A stretch of 64,000 nucleotides of DNA from Sorghum bicolor. Its lineage: Eukaryota; Streptophyta; Magnoliopsida; Poales; Poaceae. The first letter of the stretch is position 1. The number at the start of each line of letters is the position of its first letter. Position numbers and translations under genes: made by a program. This document shows, in pieces, positions 1-11,500 of the stretch. The stretch lies in assembly GCF_000003195.3 (NCBI RefSeq), contig NC_012872.2:53363695-53427694 (forward strand), given 5' to 3'. The notes under the pieces were generated by a model that worked only from the letters and a program-made list of their open reading frames with translations, had not been told where the DNA came from and did not search any database.

Positions 1-1622
1 AGCTTGGTGGAAACTCTGCTTCTGAAAATTAAGGGTGGTATGGGATTAAGAGACATTGAAACTTTTAACAGGGCATTGTTGGCAAAACAAGTCTAGAGAT
101 TGCTGTTAGAACCAAACTCATTATGTGCCAGAGTACTAAGAGCGCGATACTACCAGGATGGTAAGCTTCTGAATGCAAAGATGAAAAGTGGCAGCTCTTT
201 TACATGGCAAAGTATATTGGCAGGACTGGATTGCTTCAAAAAGGGCTATATATGGCGTGTGGGAGATGGATCACAAATAAATATTTGGGATGACCATTGG
301 ATCCCTTCCAGTCATAATATGAAAATCCAGACTCCAAGGGGGAACAATCTGGTTACCAAGGTAGACGAGCTGATCAATCCAATAACAGGAAAATGGGATG
401 AAGATTTAATAAAAGCACTGTTCTGGGATATTGATGTGAGCAGAATTCTAGAGATCCCTCTCAGACAGGGAAGGGAGGATCTTATGGCATGGCATTATAA
501 TAAGAATGGCTATTTCTCTGTGGGTTCTGCATACCATCTACAATGGACCCACAAATTCGGGAATAATTTGGCACATTATCAAGCAGGTGGAGTGGGCGAT
601 GATCAGGTATGGTCGAAACTATGGAATTTAAATGTGCCAGCAAAAATAAAGATTTTTGGATGGAGGGTTCTACACAGCTTGATCCCTTGCAAAGGGATCC
701 TTGCTAATCGGCATATTGAGAACAACAGCAGCTGCCCTGCCTGTCACGAAGGCTGTGAAGACATAAAGCATTTGCTATTTACATGCCGAAGGGCAAAGGA
801 AATCTAGCGCGTCCTAGGAATATCTGATGAAATCAACCCTGTTTTGGCGATTCATCGATCTGGATCAGTAATAGTGGCCGAGATGATCACAGCACAAAGA
901 CAAATAGATATGTTGAATCAGGTTGGCTTGGCAGAATTGATCTTAACAGGCGGTTGGTACATCTGGTGGGAACGTCGTAAACTGATGCATGGAGAGCCTG
1001 TTCAAAATCCGACAAGAGCAAGTTTGGCAATAGCGACGCTGACGACAAATTATCAGAGAGCTATGAAGAAGATAGAAAATAAAGTAGAGAGATGGAAAAA
1101 ACCTCCAGAAGGTAGACTAATGCTGAATGTGGATGTAAGTTATAAACCCGAATCAGGAACGGGCAGCACAGGAGCGATCATCAGAGATTCATTTGGATCA
1201 TTCATAAGTGCCAGGGTATGTTACTTTGAACACATGGCTGATGCTGCTACGGCTGAAGCGATGGCACTCAAGGAAGGGCTTGTGTTGGCACAGGCGATGG
1301 GATGCAATCGAATTATGATCCAATCTGATTCTTTGGAGGTTGTAGAAACAATGCAGCAAGGAGGCATATCAGCAACAGTAAGTGCACCAATCTATGATGA
1401 ATGTGGGTTTCTTTGGCAAGATTTCGTGGATATACGTCTTGATCATTGTAATCGGGAAGCAAACTGTGTTGCACATGAGTTAGCTAGAGTAGCAATGCAA
1501 AGCAAATTATCTTGTAACTGGGTCGATGAACCCCCTAGCTTCATTTTAGCAGTCTTGGTGAACGATGTAACTATTGCTAATGATCAATAAAGTGAGCCAG
1601 GTGGCTTTCCTCAAAAAAAAAA
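1..1622 (+). mobile_element. 3' end of a non-LTR (LINE) retrotransposon, ORF2 C-terminus, inactive
   Basis: One reading frame is open from base 1 to the TAA at 1588-1590 except for two in-frame TAG codons (94-96 and 805-807). The first half encodes the zinc-binding region that follows plant LINE reverse transcriptase: phrases such as GGMGLRDIETFNRALLAKQ, then a C-x2-C...H-x4-C cluster (CPACHEG..., HLLFTC). The second half (about 1100-1510) is the type I RNase H domain (LNVDVSY, EAMALKEGL, QSDSLEVV, CVAHELAR). A 10-A tail at 1613-1622 follows an AATAAA at 1585-1590 and marks the 3' end. The element is cut by the window edge, so its 5' part and target duplication are unseen. Both stops sit where the family has Trp. 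Confidence 0.88.
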
Positions 1623-2842
1623 GTCTCTGAGCTCTGATTGGCAATGTTTGCCGTATCATTTCCAATATAACAGAGTTGCATGGGGGAAGTTCTTGAAAGG
1701 CACTCCGTTTGTCCTCTTCTAAGCGTCGTTCTCACGTGTCGATGAACCAAACATACTTGTTAACTTTTCTTTCCTATTAAAATATGCCTGACTATTCTCA
1801 CATGTGTCTTTTTTTAAAAAAAATATACTCAACTGTAATCAAATACATAAAAGAAATTATATTGTTTATGCTGCGTAATAAGTATTATTAGATTAGTCAT
1901 TGAACATATTTTTATAATGCACTTATTTAGAGATACAAAGGTTACTTTCTTTTTTAAATCTATCAAAATTAAGAAATTTGATTAGCACAAACGCTTAAAT
2001 ATAATAAAACAGATGGAGACCGTTGTCTACATTAGGCTGTGGCTCTGATCTCGCACGCTGCTGTCTGCTCTGCTCAAGAATATATCTCACTATATAATTA
2101 ACAGACAACCATTGACTTCCCAATATGCTCTGCTCAAGAATATATATTATTTCCGTCCTCTCAAGGTGCAAGTCACATTCTCTTGAAATAATTCAACGGA
2201 GATTGCAAATTGACAACTTTTCCTAAATAAATAAATCAGGATGTCCCGTCGAAGATGATTCTCTTTGCTGCTGGACAGCAAAGGAGTCTTGGATAGTTTA
2301 TACAACTCATAATCATATTCTATCCGAGATATTAAATTATTTGGCCAATACATGCATGGTAGCTATTATTAGAATCCTAAGAGGCAAATCAACAAAGTCT
2401 CTGAGCTCTGTTTGGTCCAACCGTCCAAGCATCAACAGATTTGACCATACACTTATGATATACTATCCACTGCTCTTTCTACGGCTCAGCAGTATACATA
2501 TGCTGATAGACTGTCGTGGCTAGGCTCCATAGCAGCCTCCTCGGCTCCAGTTGCTCCCAAAGTCAACATCTAGTTACGCGCTCCATAATGCAGTGTTATG
2601 TAAAGAGAAGGATTTCCCCTACTTTGCCAAAACTTTTGCTGTTTTAACTCATCTTTTAGCAAGAGCAAAAAAAAGCAAAACTTAAGATACATATCTATAA
2701 ATCTTATAAAGCAAAACTCCACTAACTATTTCTCTTGACCTGCAAAGCGTCCACCTCAGTCTACTATCATTTTTCACTAGTAATTTCTCTTGACATGAAA
2801 GATGTCCACCTCAGCAGTTTCACAGTCATTTGGAATTAAAGG
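1623..2842. other. AT-rich intergenic stretch, no gene seen
   Basis: No coding pattern, RNA gene or complete transposon is recognisable. A short direct repeat (gctctgctcaagaatatat) occurs near 2068 and again near 2126. The string aaagtctctgagctctg just after the LINE tail (about 1619) recurs near 2396. Confidence 0.5.
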
Positions 2843-2960
2843 TTTTTTTTTTTGAAAGAACAGGAGGGGCAGAAGAGCCCCTACTGGAAATATATTGAAG
2901 CAACAGAAAGTTACAAAAATAAAAAGCAAAGAGAAAAACAGCTAGGGGTGGTCATCTACA
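2843..2960 (-). mobile_element. LINE 3' end fragment in reverse orientation
   Basis: A run of 11 T (2843-2853) followed by gaaag, then a GC-rich gaggggcagaagagcccc block and cttcaatatat-type sequence. Read on the minus strand this is the 3' UTR and poly(A) tail of a common grass LINE. The inner boundary is not clear and no target duplication was found. Confidence 0.5.
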
Positions 2961-5400
2961 AGCAGAAGTTCAGGAAACAAAGAACGAAACAAAGAAGATA
3001 AACAAAAGTAGCACAAGTATTATGATACCCACGAGACACATCACTCACTATATATGGATACAATCTCCATCATTATGCTAATAAATCTATACATATATTA
3101 TATCATGTTCATGCATTACCAACAATATACATATAGATTCCTCCTTTATGCCTGCGGCAACACGCGGGGATTCCTCCTACTATTCATGATTCATGAATCT
3201 GTGGTTTTGCATTTCTTAAAATTAAAACAAGTACGTGGCGAAAAGTTGTTCAGGACAAGTCACATGTTTGATTGAATCCGGCAAGTAAGTGTTCTCTCCT
3301 TCTCTCTGTCTCTGGACTCGAAAAAAAAGAGATGGATCATGGATGGAGGGGAGACAGGCATACCTTTGTCAGAACATGAAGCCAGATCATTTGGAACCAA
3401 ATAGAATTTCTTTATGAGAGAGATCATGGAACCAAATACTTACACTCGATAGCTAGCCATGAGGCATGAGCAGATACATTCAACCGTGACGGCTATATAT
3501 GGGGTGTTCGTATCTGATTAAACTGTGTGCACTCGACCACATCTCGCTGACCTGCTGATAATAAGACACATCAATGGCCAACCAATAGGTAATGCTGAAC
3601 ATGACCTCGGGTACATTACAGCCGGCATATATACTAACTATCCATCTGTCATAGGTTAGGCTAGAGCTCTGTTTTCTTTAATGATGGACCCTTCATTACA
3701 TACATACAGTAACTGAAATGGTTATTTCACATTTCTGAATTAAACTTGTAGCTCTGAATTTTGAATTTTAGTTGGCTTGAACTAGGTGTGGGGCACTTCG
3801 ACTTTGGTGGTTTTTGCCGTCTAGTGCTGGTGGTGCAGTGTGGTGTCTGGCTGGAATAGAGATTGTATAGAGAGCCCAGTTTACTGTTGTACTTTTTGGT
3901 GAGTTGTACGACATGTGGGTTTAGGTTTGGATTCTAACCGGCCATCACTATCGTTAGAGGTTCTAGTTGTCTTGTTGATTTGTTGTTTTTGTCGTCATTT
4001 TGATCCTTTTGTGCTGTTGTAACTTTGTGTTGTCTAGTCTAAACTTCAGATACCCCCTATCCTGCACTGCAGTCTGTTGGGAATGAATTTGTTCAAGTCT
4101 AGAAGAAGGGCATGTCACTGCTGCGCATTTTCGGCGTCACCGTAGCAAACAGAACCGAGGAACATGAGAACGTGGCCGCCTTGCAAGCCGCCCTTCATCT
4201 CGCCATGCCGTGTGTAAGGTCGTTGGCAACGCGGGCGAAATATCTTGGACACGCAGTATGCGTGTGCGCATGGTATGTTGAGCTGAGCAGTGGAGCTATC
4301 TGATGTGACATACACAGAGTTGACTTCGCATTTTTATTATCAAGGGGCTGTTTTTAATTGGTGAAAATTTTTGCGAAGTGCTACTCTAGCATTTTGGTTA
4401 TCCAACCATAGACTAAGTAAGTTAATATTCTATTTAAATTAAGTCAATATTCTATCATTAAACATAATAGCCATCTCACATCACCTCACTACTCTCCGTG
4501 CAACAGTTAAATGTGCAACAGTTAAACACAATAGTCTCACATTTAAATTGCGTCAATATCATGTCAATTTCATATACAGGATAATCATTTTCATTGCACT
4601 AGCAATTATTGTGGAACTTAAAATTTATTTGACATTGTTAGCTTAGCTCTATGTTCGTTTGGCTGATAAGCCATGAGAGAAAAATACTATTGAATGACTA
4701 ACAGATTCGCCTGATAAGCTCAAACGAATAAAACGCACATGAGCATCGTATAATTAAGTGTATGCACTGGCGGAGGATAGTGGAGACTAAGCTGGGCGCT
4801 GATCCCCCTGACTCTCATCCACTGTGCACTGCAATTTTTCGTTGTTGTCAATGTTTCTAGCTGATGTAAAAAAGTAGTGTTACTACTTTGTTAAATGTGA
4901 ACTCCAACTGGCCCCGTCTTTGTTTGACATCACGCTCTGCCACTGGGTGTATGTTCCTTCCGAATGCATGAATATATATTTTTGTCTATATTTAATTAAT
5001 TAATATTAATATTCAATGGAGAAATTTTCACTCTCCTCACCTTTTCGTTGTCCTCACTGCTTACCGCCGTCCTCATCTCACCTTTGCCGTGCACATATAT
5101 ATCTTAAATTTAACACGAGACAACATTTCTACTTGAAGTCAACACACAAAATTCAACACGAAACCATGTCGTTTTGAGGAGCACGCATGGTATATTAGAG
5201 CAGATAACATGATCGTTCATAAATGCTCCAGACATAATATAAATCCCAATTATTAGAGCAGATGATTGTGAAATAATAAATCTATCCTTCTTTCTCAACA
5301 AAAGTTCGACGCCCCAGTCCCCTCCTCACCTCACCTCTGCAGCGAGTACATATATAGTACATCGTCCGGTCCTCTCTTTATTCCATTCCATCTCTTCCGT
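2961..5400. other. Intergenic region upstream of the aldehyde dehydrogenase gene
   Basis: AT-rich with no supported gene. It contains one small MITE (4653-4729) and a degenerate stretch near 4324-4420 resembling the GGGGCTGTTTAG class of Tourist-like elements. Short open frames at 4112-4315 on both strands overlap each other and have no family signature. Confidence 0.5.
4653..4729. mobile_element. Small MITE, GTTCGTTTGGCTGATAAGCC family
   Basis: Begins gttcgtttggctgataagcc and ends with the near inverse gataagctcaaacgaat. Related copies lie at about 24506-24604, 28829-28936 and, partially, near 20385-20450. Superfamily not determined from this sequence. Confidence 0.5.
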
Positions 5401-5413
5401 CCCGTGTGTGGAG

Positions 5414-5420
5414 TATATAA
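5414..5420 (+). promoter_or_regulatory. TATA box of the aldehyde dehydrogenase gene
   Basis: TATATAA lies 114 bp upstream of the ATG at 5534, which places the likely transcription start near 5445-5450 and gives a 5' UTR of about 85-90 nt. It is followed by GC-rich leader sequence. Assigned from position and match only. Confidence 0.65.
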
Positions 5421-5533
5421 GAAACCCCGAGGCCAGCAGGATATCATCCATCTCCGGCCAGGACTCTTTCTCCATCCATCAGAGACGAGGGAGTCGACGG
5501 AGGGGCAGAGATCGAGGCAGCTAGCAGGCATCA

Positions 5534-8500
5534 ATGGCGAGCAACGGCAGCAACGGCAAGGCGGCGCCGGCGGCGGGCGTGGTGGTGCCGGAGATCAAGT
5601 TCACCAAGCTCTTCATCAACGGCGAGTTCGTCGACGCCGCCTCCGGTACCGTTCCATTCCATTCCTTTCTTCTTCATTCCCAGCTCTGAAGTCGATCGAT
5701 GAGATGATCACTGGGAATAAGTATATTTCCATCGTCGTCCTCGGCGTGACTGATTTTGCTTTCGCTTTCCCCTTTACAATTCGGCGCCTTCGTTTTCTTT
5801 GCACACAGGCTGCTGCATAACCGCCTTACAACTCGGCGTCTGGTTGTCAAAAAAACAAAAACAAAAACAAAAACAAAAAAAACTCGGCGTCTGGTTGTTT
5901 TTTTTTTCATCGAAGCCGCCATATTAATTGGAATATATCTGTAGGAACCTAGGTAACAGCAGCGCGAAAAATAAAGGTCCTGCTAAAGTGCTAGTAATTG
6001 ACAACTAACTTTCGTAACGTACGTATAGCAAAATGTTTCTGAGAATTCTTTAGAGTTGTAGTGTTTTTGATGCTATATAATTGAAACAAATACAGTAGTA
6101 TATAACTTCTCTAGAAGAATGAAAAATTAGTCAAAAAAAAAGAACGAAAAGTTGTTCATAATATTATTAGGCATATACACTATAGCTTAGAATGAAAAGT
6201 GCCAGTAATTAATCGACTACAAACATGTCTTTGAGTAATTAGCTTAAAGCTCTCAACCACTACAGTAGTCTGCTGTAAGTGCTAGCGCCTCTTGCGCTTG
6301 TAAGGAGGGTCTCCTGGCCCTTAGAAACTCTTTTTCTTCTTAATCAATCATAAGCCGGCCGGGCAACTGGATCTTTCAATAAAAAAAATAATATATGCAT
6401 CCAACCATCCTATATAGACGAAGCTTTGCATTTTGCATGTCCATGAAATGTTTCATGCATGAATTAATTGTATATGTTCCTACGCGCGAAATCTGGATCT
6501 ATGCATGTATCCCGTCTTGTGCTGCAACTAATTAGCTAGTCTTTGTAGGCTCCGTCAACGTTGTTCGTTGATGTTGTCAAAAAAAAAAACGTTGTTCGTT
6601 GGTGTTGTCAAAAAAAAAAGAAAAAGAGAAAAGAACCCGTTGTTCGTTGTTTGTCGAGCGAAGCCAGATAGTAGCACGTCACTGATGGCGTCTTGTTCCA
6701 ACGACGCATATATATGTGCAACTTGCACTGTTGTCGCCGTCGCCGTCGTTCTCGCCGACTCGCCCGGCCGGGTAGTACAGAGACACGAGACAAGTCTACC
6801 AGACTTCCAGGGGTAAAAAAAAAGCGACACCGTCCGGGAAATATTTCCTGCAACCTTATTTCTTCTTGAAAAATATTAAAATATGCGAATTGGAACAAGT
6901 ATATTCCACCGGTCTTCGCAAAAACTCGTCTAGAATAGATAGATTAGATAGGTTAATTAAGGCCTTGTTTAGTTCCAAAAAATAGTCAAAATTTTTCAAG
7001 ATTCTTCATCACATCGAATCTTGCGGCATATACATAAAATATTAAATATAGATGAAAACAAAAACTAATTGCACAGTTTATCTGTAAATCATGAGATAAA
7101 TTTTTTGAGCCTAGTTAGTCCATTATTGGATAATATTTATTAAATAAAAACGAAAATGTTACAGTGTTCTAAACCAAAAATTTTTGGAAACTAAGGCCTT
7201 GTTTAGTTCTCCAAAAATTTTGCAAAATTTTTCAGATTCTCCGTCACATCGAATCTTTAGACGTATGCATGGAGTACTAAATATATATAAAAGTAAAAAC
7301 TAATTGCACAGTTTGGTCGGAATTGACGAGATGAATTTTTGAGCCTAGTTAATTTATAATTGGACAATATTTGTCAAATACAAACAAAAATGCTATTATT
7401 CCTATTTTGCAAAAAAACTTTGAAAGTAAACAAGGCCTAAACAAGACCTAAGGCCCTGTTTAGTTCCTCATCTAAAAAATTTTTCATCCATCCCATTGAA
7501 TCTTTAAACACATGCATGGAATATTAAATATAGATAAAAAATAAACTAATTACACAGTTTAGGGCCTGTTTAGATTAGGGATGAAAATTTTTTGGGTGTC
7601 ACATCGAATGTGTCGGAAGGATGTCGGGAGGGATTTTTACAAACTAATAAAAAAACAAATTACATAGCTCGTCAGGAAACGGCAAGACAAATTTATTAAG
7701 CATAATTAATCTGTCATTAGCATATGTAGGTTACTGTAGCACTTAAGGCTAATCATGGAGTAACTAGGCTTAAAAGATTCGTCTCGCGATTCTCAACTAA
7801 ACTGTGTAATTAGTTTATTTTTTTATCTATATTTAATGTTTCATGCATATGTCCAAAGATTCGATAGGATGGATGAAAAAATTTTTGGTGGGGAACTAAA
7901 CAGGGCCTTAGTTGAAAATCACGAGACGAATCTTTTAAGCCTAGTTACTCCATGATTAGCCTTAAGTGTTACAGTAACCCCACATGTGCTAATGATAGAT
8001 TAATTATGCTTAATAGATTTGTCTTACAGTTTTCTAACGAGCTATGTAATTTGTTTTTTTATTAGTTTTTAAAAACTTCTCCCAACATCCTTTCGACACA
8101 TCTGATGTGACATCCAAAAAAAATTTTAGGCCTTGTTTAGTTCACCCTGAAAACCAAAAAGTTTTCAAGATTCTCCGTCACATCGAATCTTGTGGCACAT
8201 GCATGAATCATTAAATATAGACGAAAACAAAAACTAATTATACAGTTTAGCTGTAAATCATGAGACGAATCTTTTGATTATAGTTAGTCCATGATTGAAT
8301 AATATTTGTCATAAACAAACGAAAGTGCTACGGTACCGAAAAACTTTTACTTTAGAAAACTAAACAAGGCCTTATCTTCAATCGGCCTAAAAACCTGAAC
8401 GTCCTCCGCCGGTCCGTCAATTCAGTTGGTTGCATCGCCAACAGATTATTGCCTTGTTTAGTTCCAAAATATTTTGCAAAATATGAATAGTACCAATTTC

Positions 8501-11500
8501 GTTTGTATTTGACAAATTTTGTCTAATTATAGACTAACTAGGCTCAAAAGAATCGTCTCGTCAATTCTGATCAAACTGTGTAATTAGTTTTTATTTTTGT
8601 CTATATTTAATACTTCATGCATACGTCTAAAGATTCGATGTGATGGAGAATCTGAAAAATTTTGTAAAATTTTTTAGGAACTAAACAAGGCCTATATATA
8701 TATATATATAAAGAGCCTTGTCATAGTGGTTGAAAAGTACTGCTAGTACTTTTTTTGGGTACTTCGTGTTTTATTTTGACAAGCAAGAGCCTTGTTACGT
8801 TGCCATCTCTATTTTTGTTTACCACGCTGCACATGGGAAGGGGCGGACACTAGCTAGGCACACCTAGCTAGCTACCGCCGCTGCCGTCGTCGGCGACGCC
8901 GGCTATGGCAGTGACGAGGTCGGCGTGTTTTATCGTGACGGCGGCGGCCGTAAAACCGCACCCGACGCGTGTGCCTACCTCAGTGGGTGTGGCGTGAACT
9001 ATATATCTTTACTTTTTCTTTTTGTCCTACTCCCCCATGGGTACTAGTCTCACATGTTCTGGTTTTTTTTTTCTCTTTTGAACTTCCTATATATTTTCCA
9101 CCGTACGATTTGCTATCTATGGTTCATATTTTTTTAACTACTATAAACTTGCAGTAGAAAAAGAGCATCTTCAACCGTTTTCAAAAAAAATTGCTTCTTT
9201 AGGAGTACATCTCTTCAAACATCCCTCAACGACTTTTCTATATTTTGTATGTATATTAGAAAGCTTTCTATCTTTGATGAGCAGAAACTGTAGAGAATAA
9301 AAACATTAGTTTAGAGATTTAGCCGAAGAAACCGCTGAAGAAATATTTTTTCAAGTAAATTCTTACTCATACAAATATGAAAGGACATAAATAGGTACAG
9401 ACAACAGATCAATCATGTATGTGGATGACCAACTCCAGCTGTTCTACTACGGATGTCGTTGCCTGTTGCTGGCACATCACAAGAAGAACGCTGGTTATAT
9501 ATAAGTATATAAATAATATTACTCTTTTTTTTTTGCAACAATAGAGATTCCATTCACTGAAAAAATATCGGGAACACGATAATGTAATCTTGGCATGTGC
9601 TTATTGGTTAGAGGGGGACATGGGTCCTAAGGCAATTAGCTCGCCGCGGGCATGGAATACTCTGTTTGGCTGCTTCCTTTATACATTTTTTCTATAAAAT
9701 AAAATATTTTATTGAAACCCATTCCATAGATTGAAACAAGCTAACGAAATTTCCTCTGATTTGCGTTTCCCTGAAATGAGATGACATGTACGCGCCAAAG
9801 CCAAACAAACGCATACTTTTGTCTAGCAAACCAAACCATAGCTGATAGCTTGTCAGCTTTAATTTGGCTCTCCAACTGGCCTTGTTTAATTCAGATTTTT
9901 TTTAATTTTTGGGTATTGTAGCACTTTTATTTTTATTTGGTAATTATTGTCCAATTATAGACTAACTAGGCTCAAAAGAATCATTTCGCGATTTACAGGC
10001 AAACTATGCAATTAGTTTTTATTTTTATATATATTTAATGCTTAATGCATATGTTGAAAGATTCGATGTGATGAGAAAATTTAAAAAAAAATGATTTTTG
10101 GTGAACTAAACAAGTCCTAAACTCCAAGGCTCTTTTGCTTCCGCATCCTGCCTTCGACGTTCGCATTTTGGCCTTGTTTAGTTCCCCCTGAAAACCAAAA
10201 AGTTTTCAAGATTCCCCGTCACATCGAATCTTGTGACACATGCATGAAACATTAAATATAGACGAAAATAAAAACTAATTACACAGTTTAGCTGTAAATC
10301 ACGAGACGAATCTTTTGATCCTAGTTGGTCCATAATTGGATAATATTTGTCACAAACAAACGAAATGCTACAGTACCGAAATTTTTTCACTTTTCGGAAC
10401 TAAACAAGGCCAAACGAAACCTGCCGCAGCCGTGGCGTACTACTATTACCCGCGGACTTCTTCATGCCCCCATGACACATCCATGATGTCATGCTCCTCA
10501 AATGGGGGCCGTATGTATCGCCGCGTCGGTTACCGAGTCCACCTCACTCTCAATGGCGTACTGATTTAGAGAGGTCCATTGTGACATCAAAAATATATTA
10601 ATTGAATGTTCTCTCTCAATGCATTCACAGGCAAGACATTCGAGACCAGGGACCCACGGACCGGCGACGTGCTGGCCCACGTAGCAGAGGCAGACAAAGC
10701 TGACGTGGACCTGGCGGTCAAGTCCGCCCGGGACGCCTTCGAGCACGGCAAGTGGCCCCGCATGTCAGGCTACGTAAGTCCCATCTGGCCATTTGCAACG
10801 CAAGTCACTGTAGCTTGTCTGACAATGCAAAATTTGGTGGTGCTGGAAACTAATTAACTACCAGGAGCGTGGCCGGATCATGAGCAAGCTGGCGGACCTG
10901 GTGGAGCAGCACACGGAGGAGCTGGCGGCGCTGGACGGCGCGGACGCCGGGAAGCTGGTGCTGCTGGGCAAGATCATCGACATCCCGGCGGCCACGCAGA
11001 TGCTTCGCTACTACGCGGGCGCCGCCGACAAGATCCACGGCGAGGTGCTGCGCGTCTCCGGCAAGTACCAGGGGTACACGCTCAAGGAGCCCGTCGGCGT
11101 CGTGGGGGTGATCATCCCGTGGAACTTCCCCACCATGATGTTCTTCCTCAAGGTCAGCCCGGCGCTCGCCGCCGGGTGCACCGTCGTCGTCAAGCCCGCC
11201 GAGCAGACGCCGCTCTCCGCGCTCTACTACGCGCACCTCGCCAAGCTGGCCGGCGTTCCGGACGGAGTCATCAACGTCGTCCCCGGGTTCGGCCCCACCG
11301 CCGGCGCCGCGCTCACCTCCCACATGGACGTCGACAGCGTCGCCTTCACCGGCTCCACAGAGGTCGGTCGCCTCATCATGGAGTCCGCCGCGCGGAGCAA
11401 CCTCAAGATGGTCTCCCTGGAGCTCGGCGGCAAGTCGCCGCTCATCGTCTTCGACGACGCCGACGTCGACATGGCCGTCAACCTCTCGCGCCTCGCCATC

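Larger units (their letters stand above)
7452..8387. mobile_element. Tourist-like MITE, family B (host of two nested copies)
   Basis: Starts GGCCCTGTTTAGTTCC right after TAA (7449-7451) and ends ggcc at 8384-8387 before TAA (8388-8390). Removing the inserts at 7562-7907 and 8129-8371 leaves about 341 bp. That remainder is the reverse complement of the nested family-B element. The 3' terminal repeat is eroded. Confidence 0.8.
5646..10630 (+). other. Intron 1 of the aldehyde dehydrogenase gene (4,985 bp)
   Basis: The donor is ccg|gtacc and the acceptor is ttcacag|gcaag. The intron holds two A-tract micro-insertions (5830-5898, 6559-6649), a nest of five Tourist-like MITEs (6961-8387), three further family-A MITEs (8450-8692, 9878-10117, 10170-10411) and a (TA)n run at 8693-8710. 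The GC-rich patch at 8870-8960 has no recognisable coding content. Confidence 0.85.

Noticed and set aside
5404..5820. Open frame starting upstream of the ALDH ATG
   Set aside because: It lies in a different frame from the dehydrogenase and runs into intron 1.
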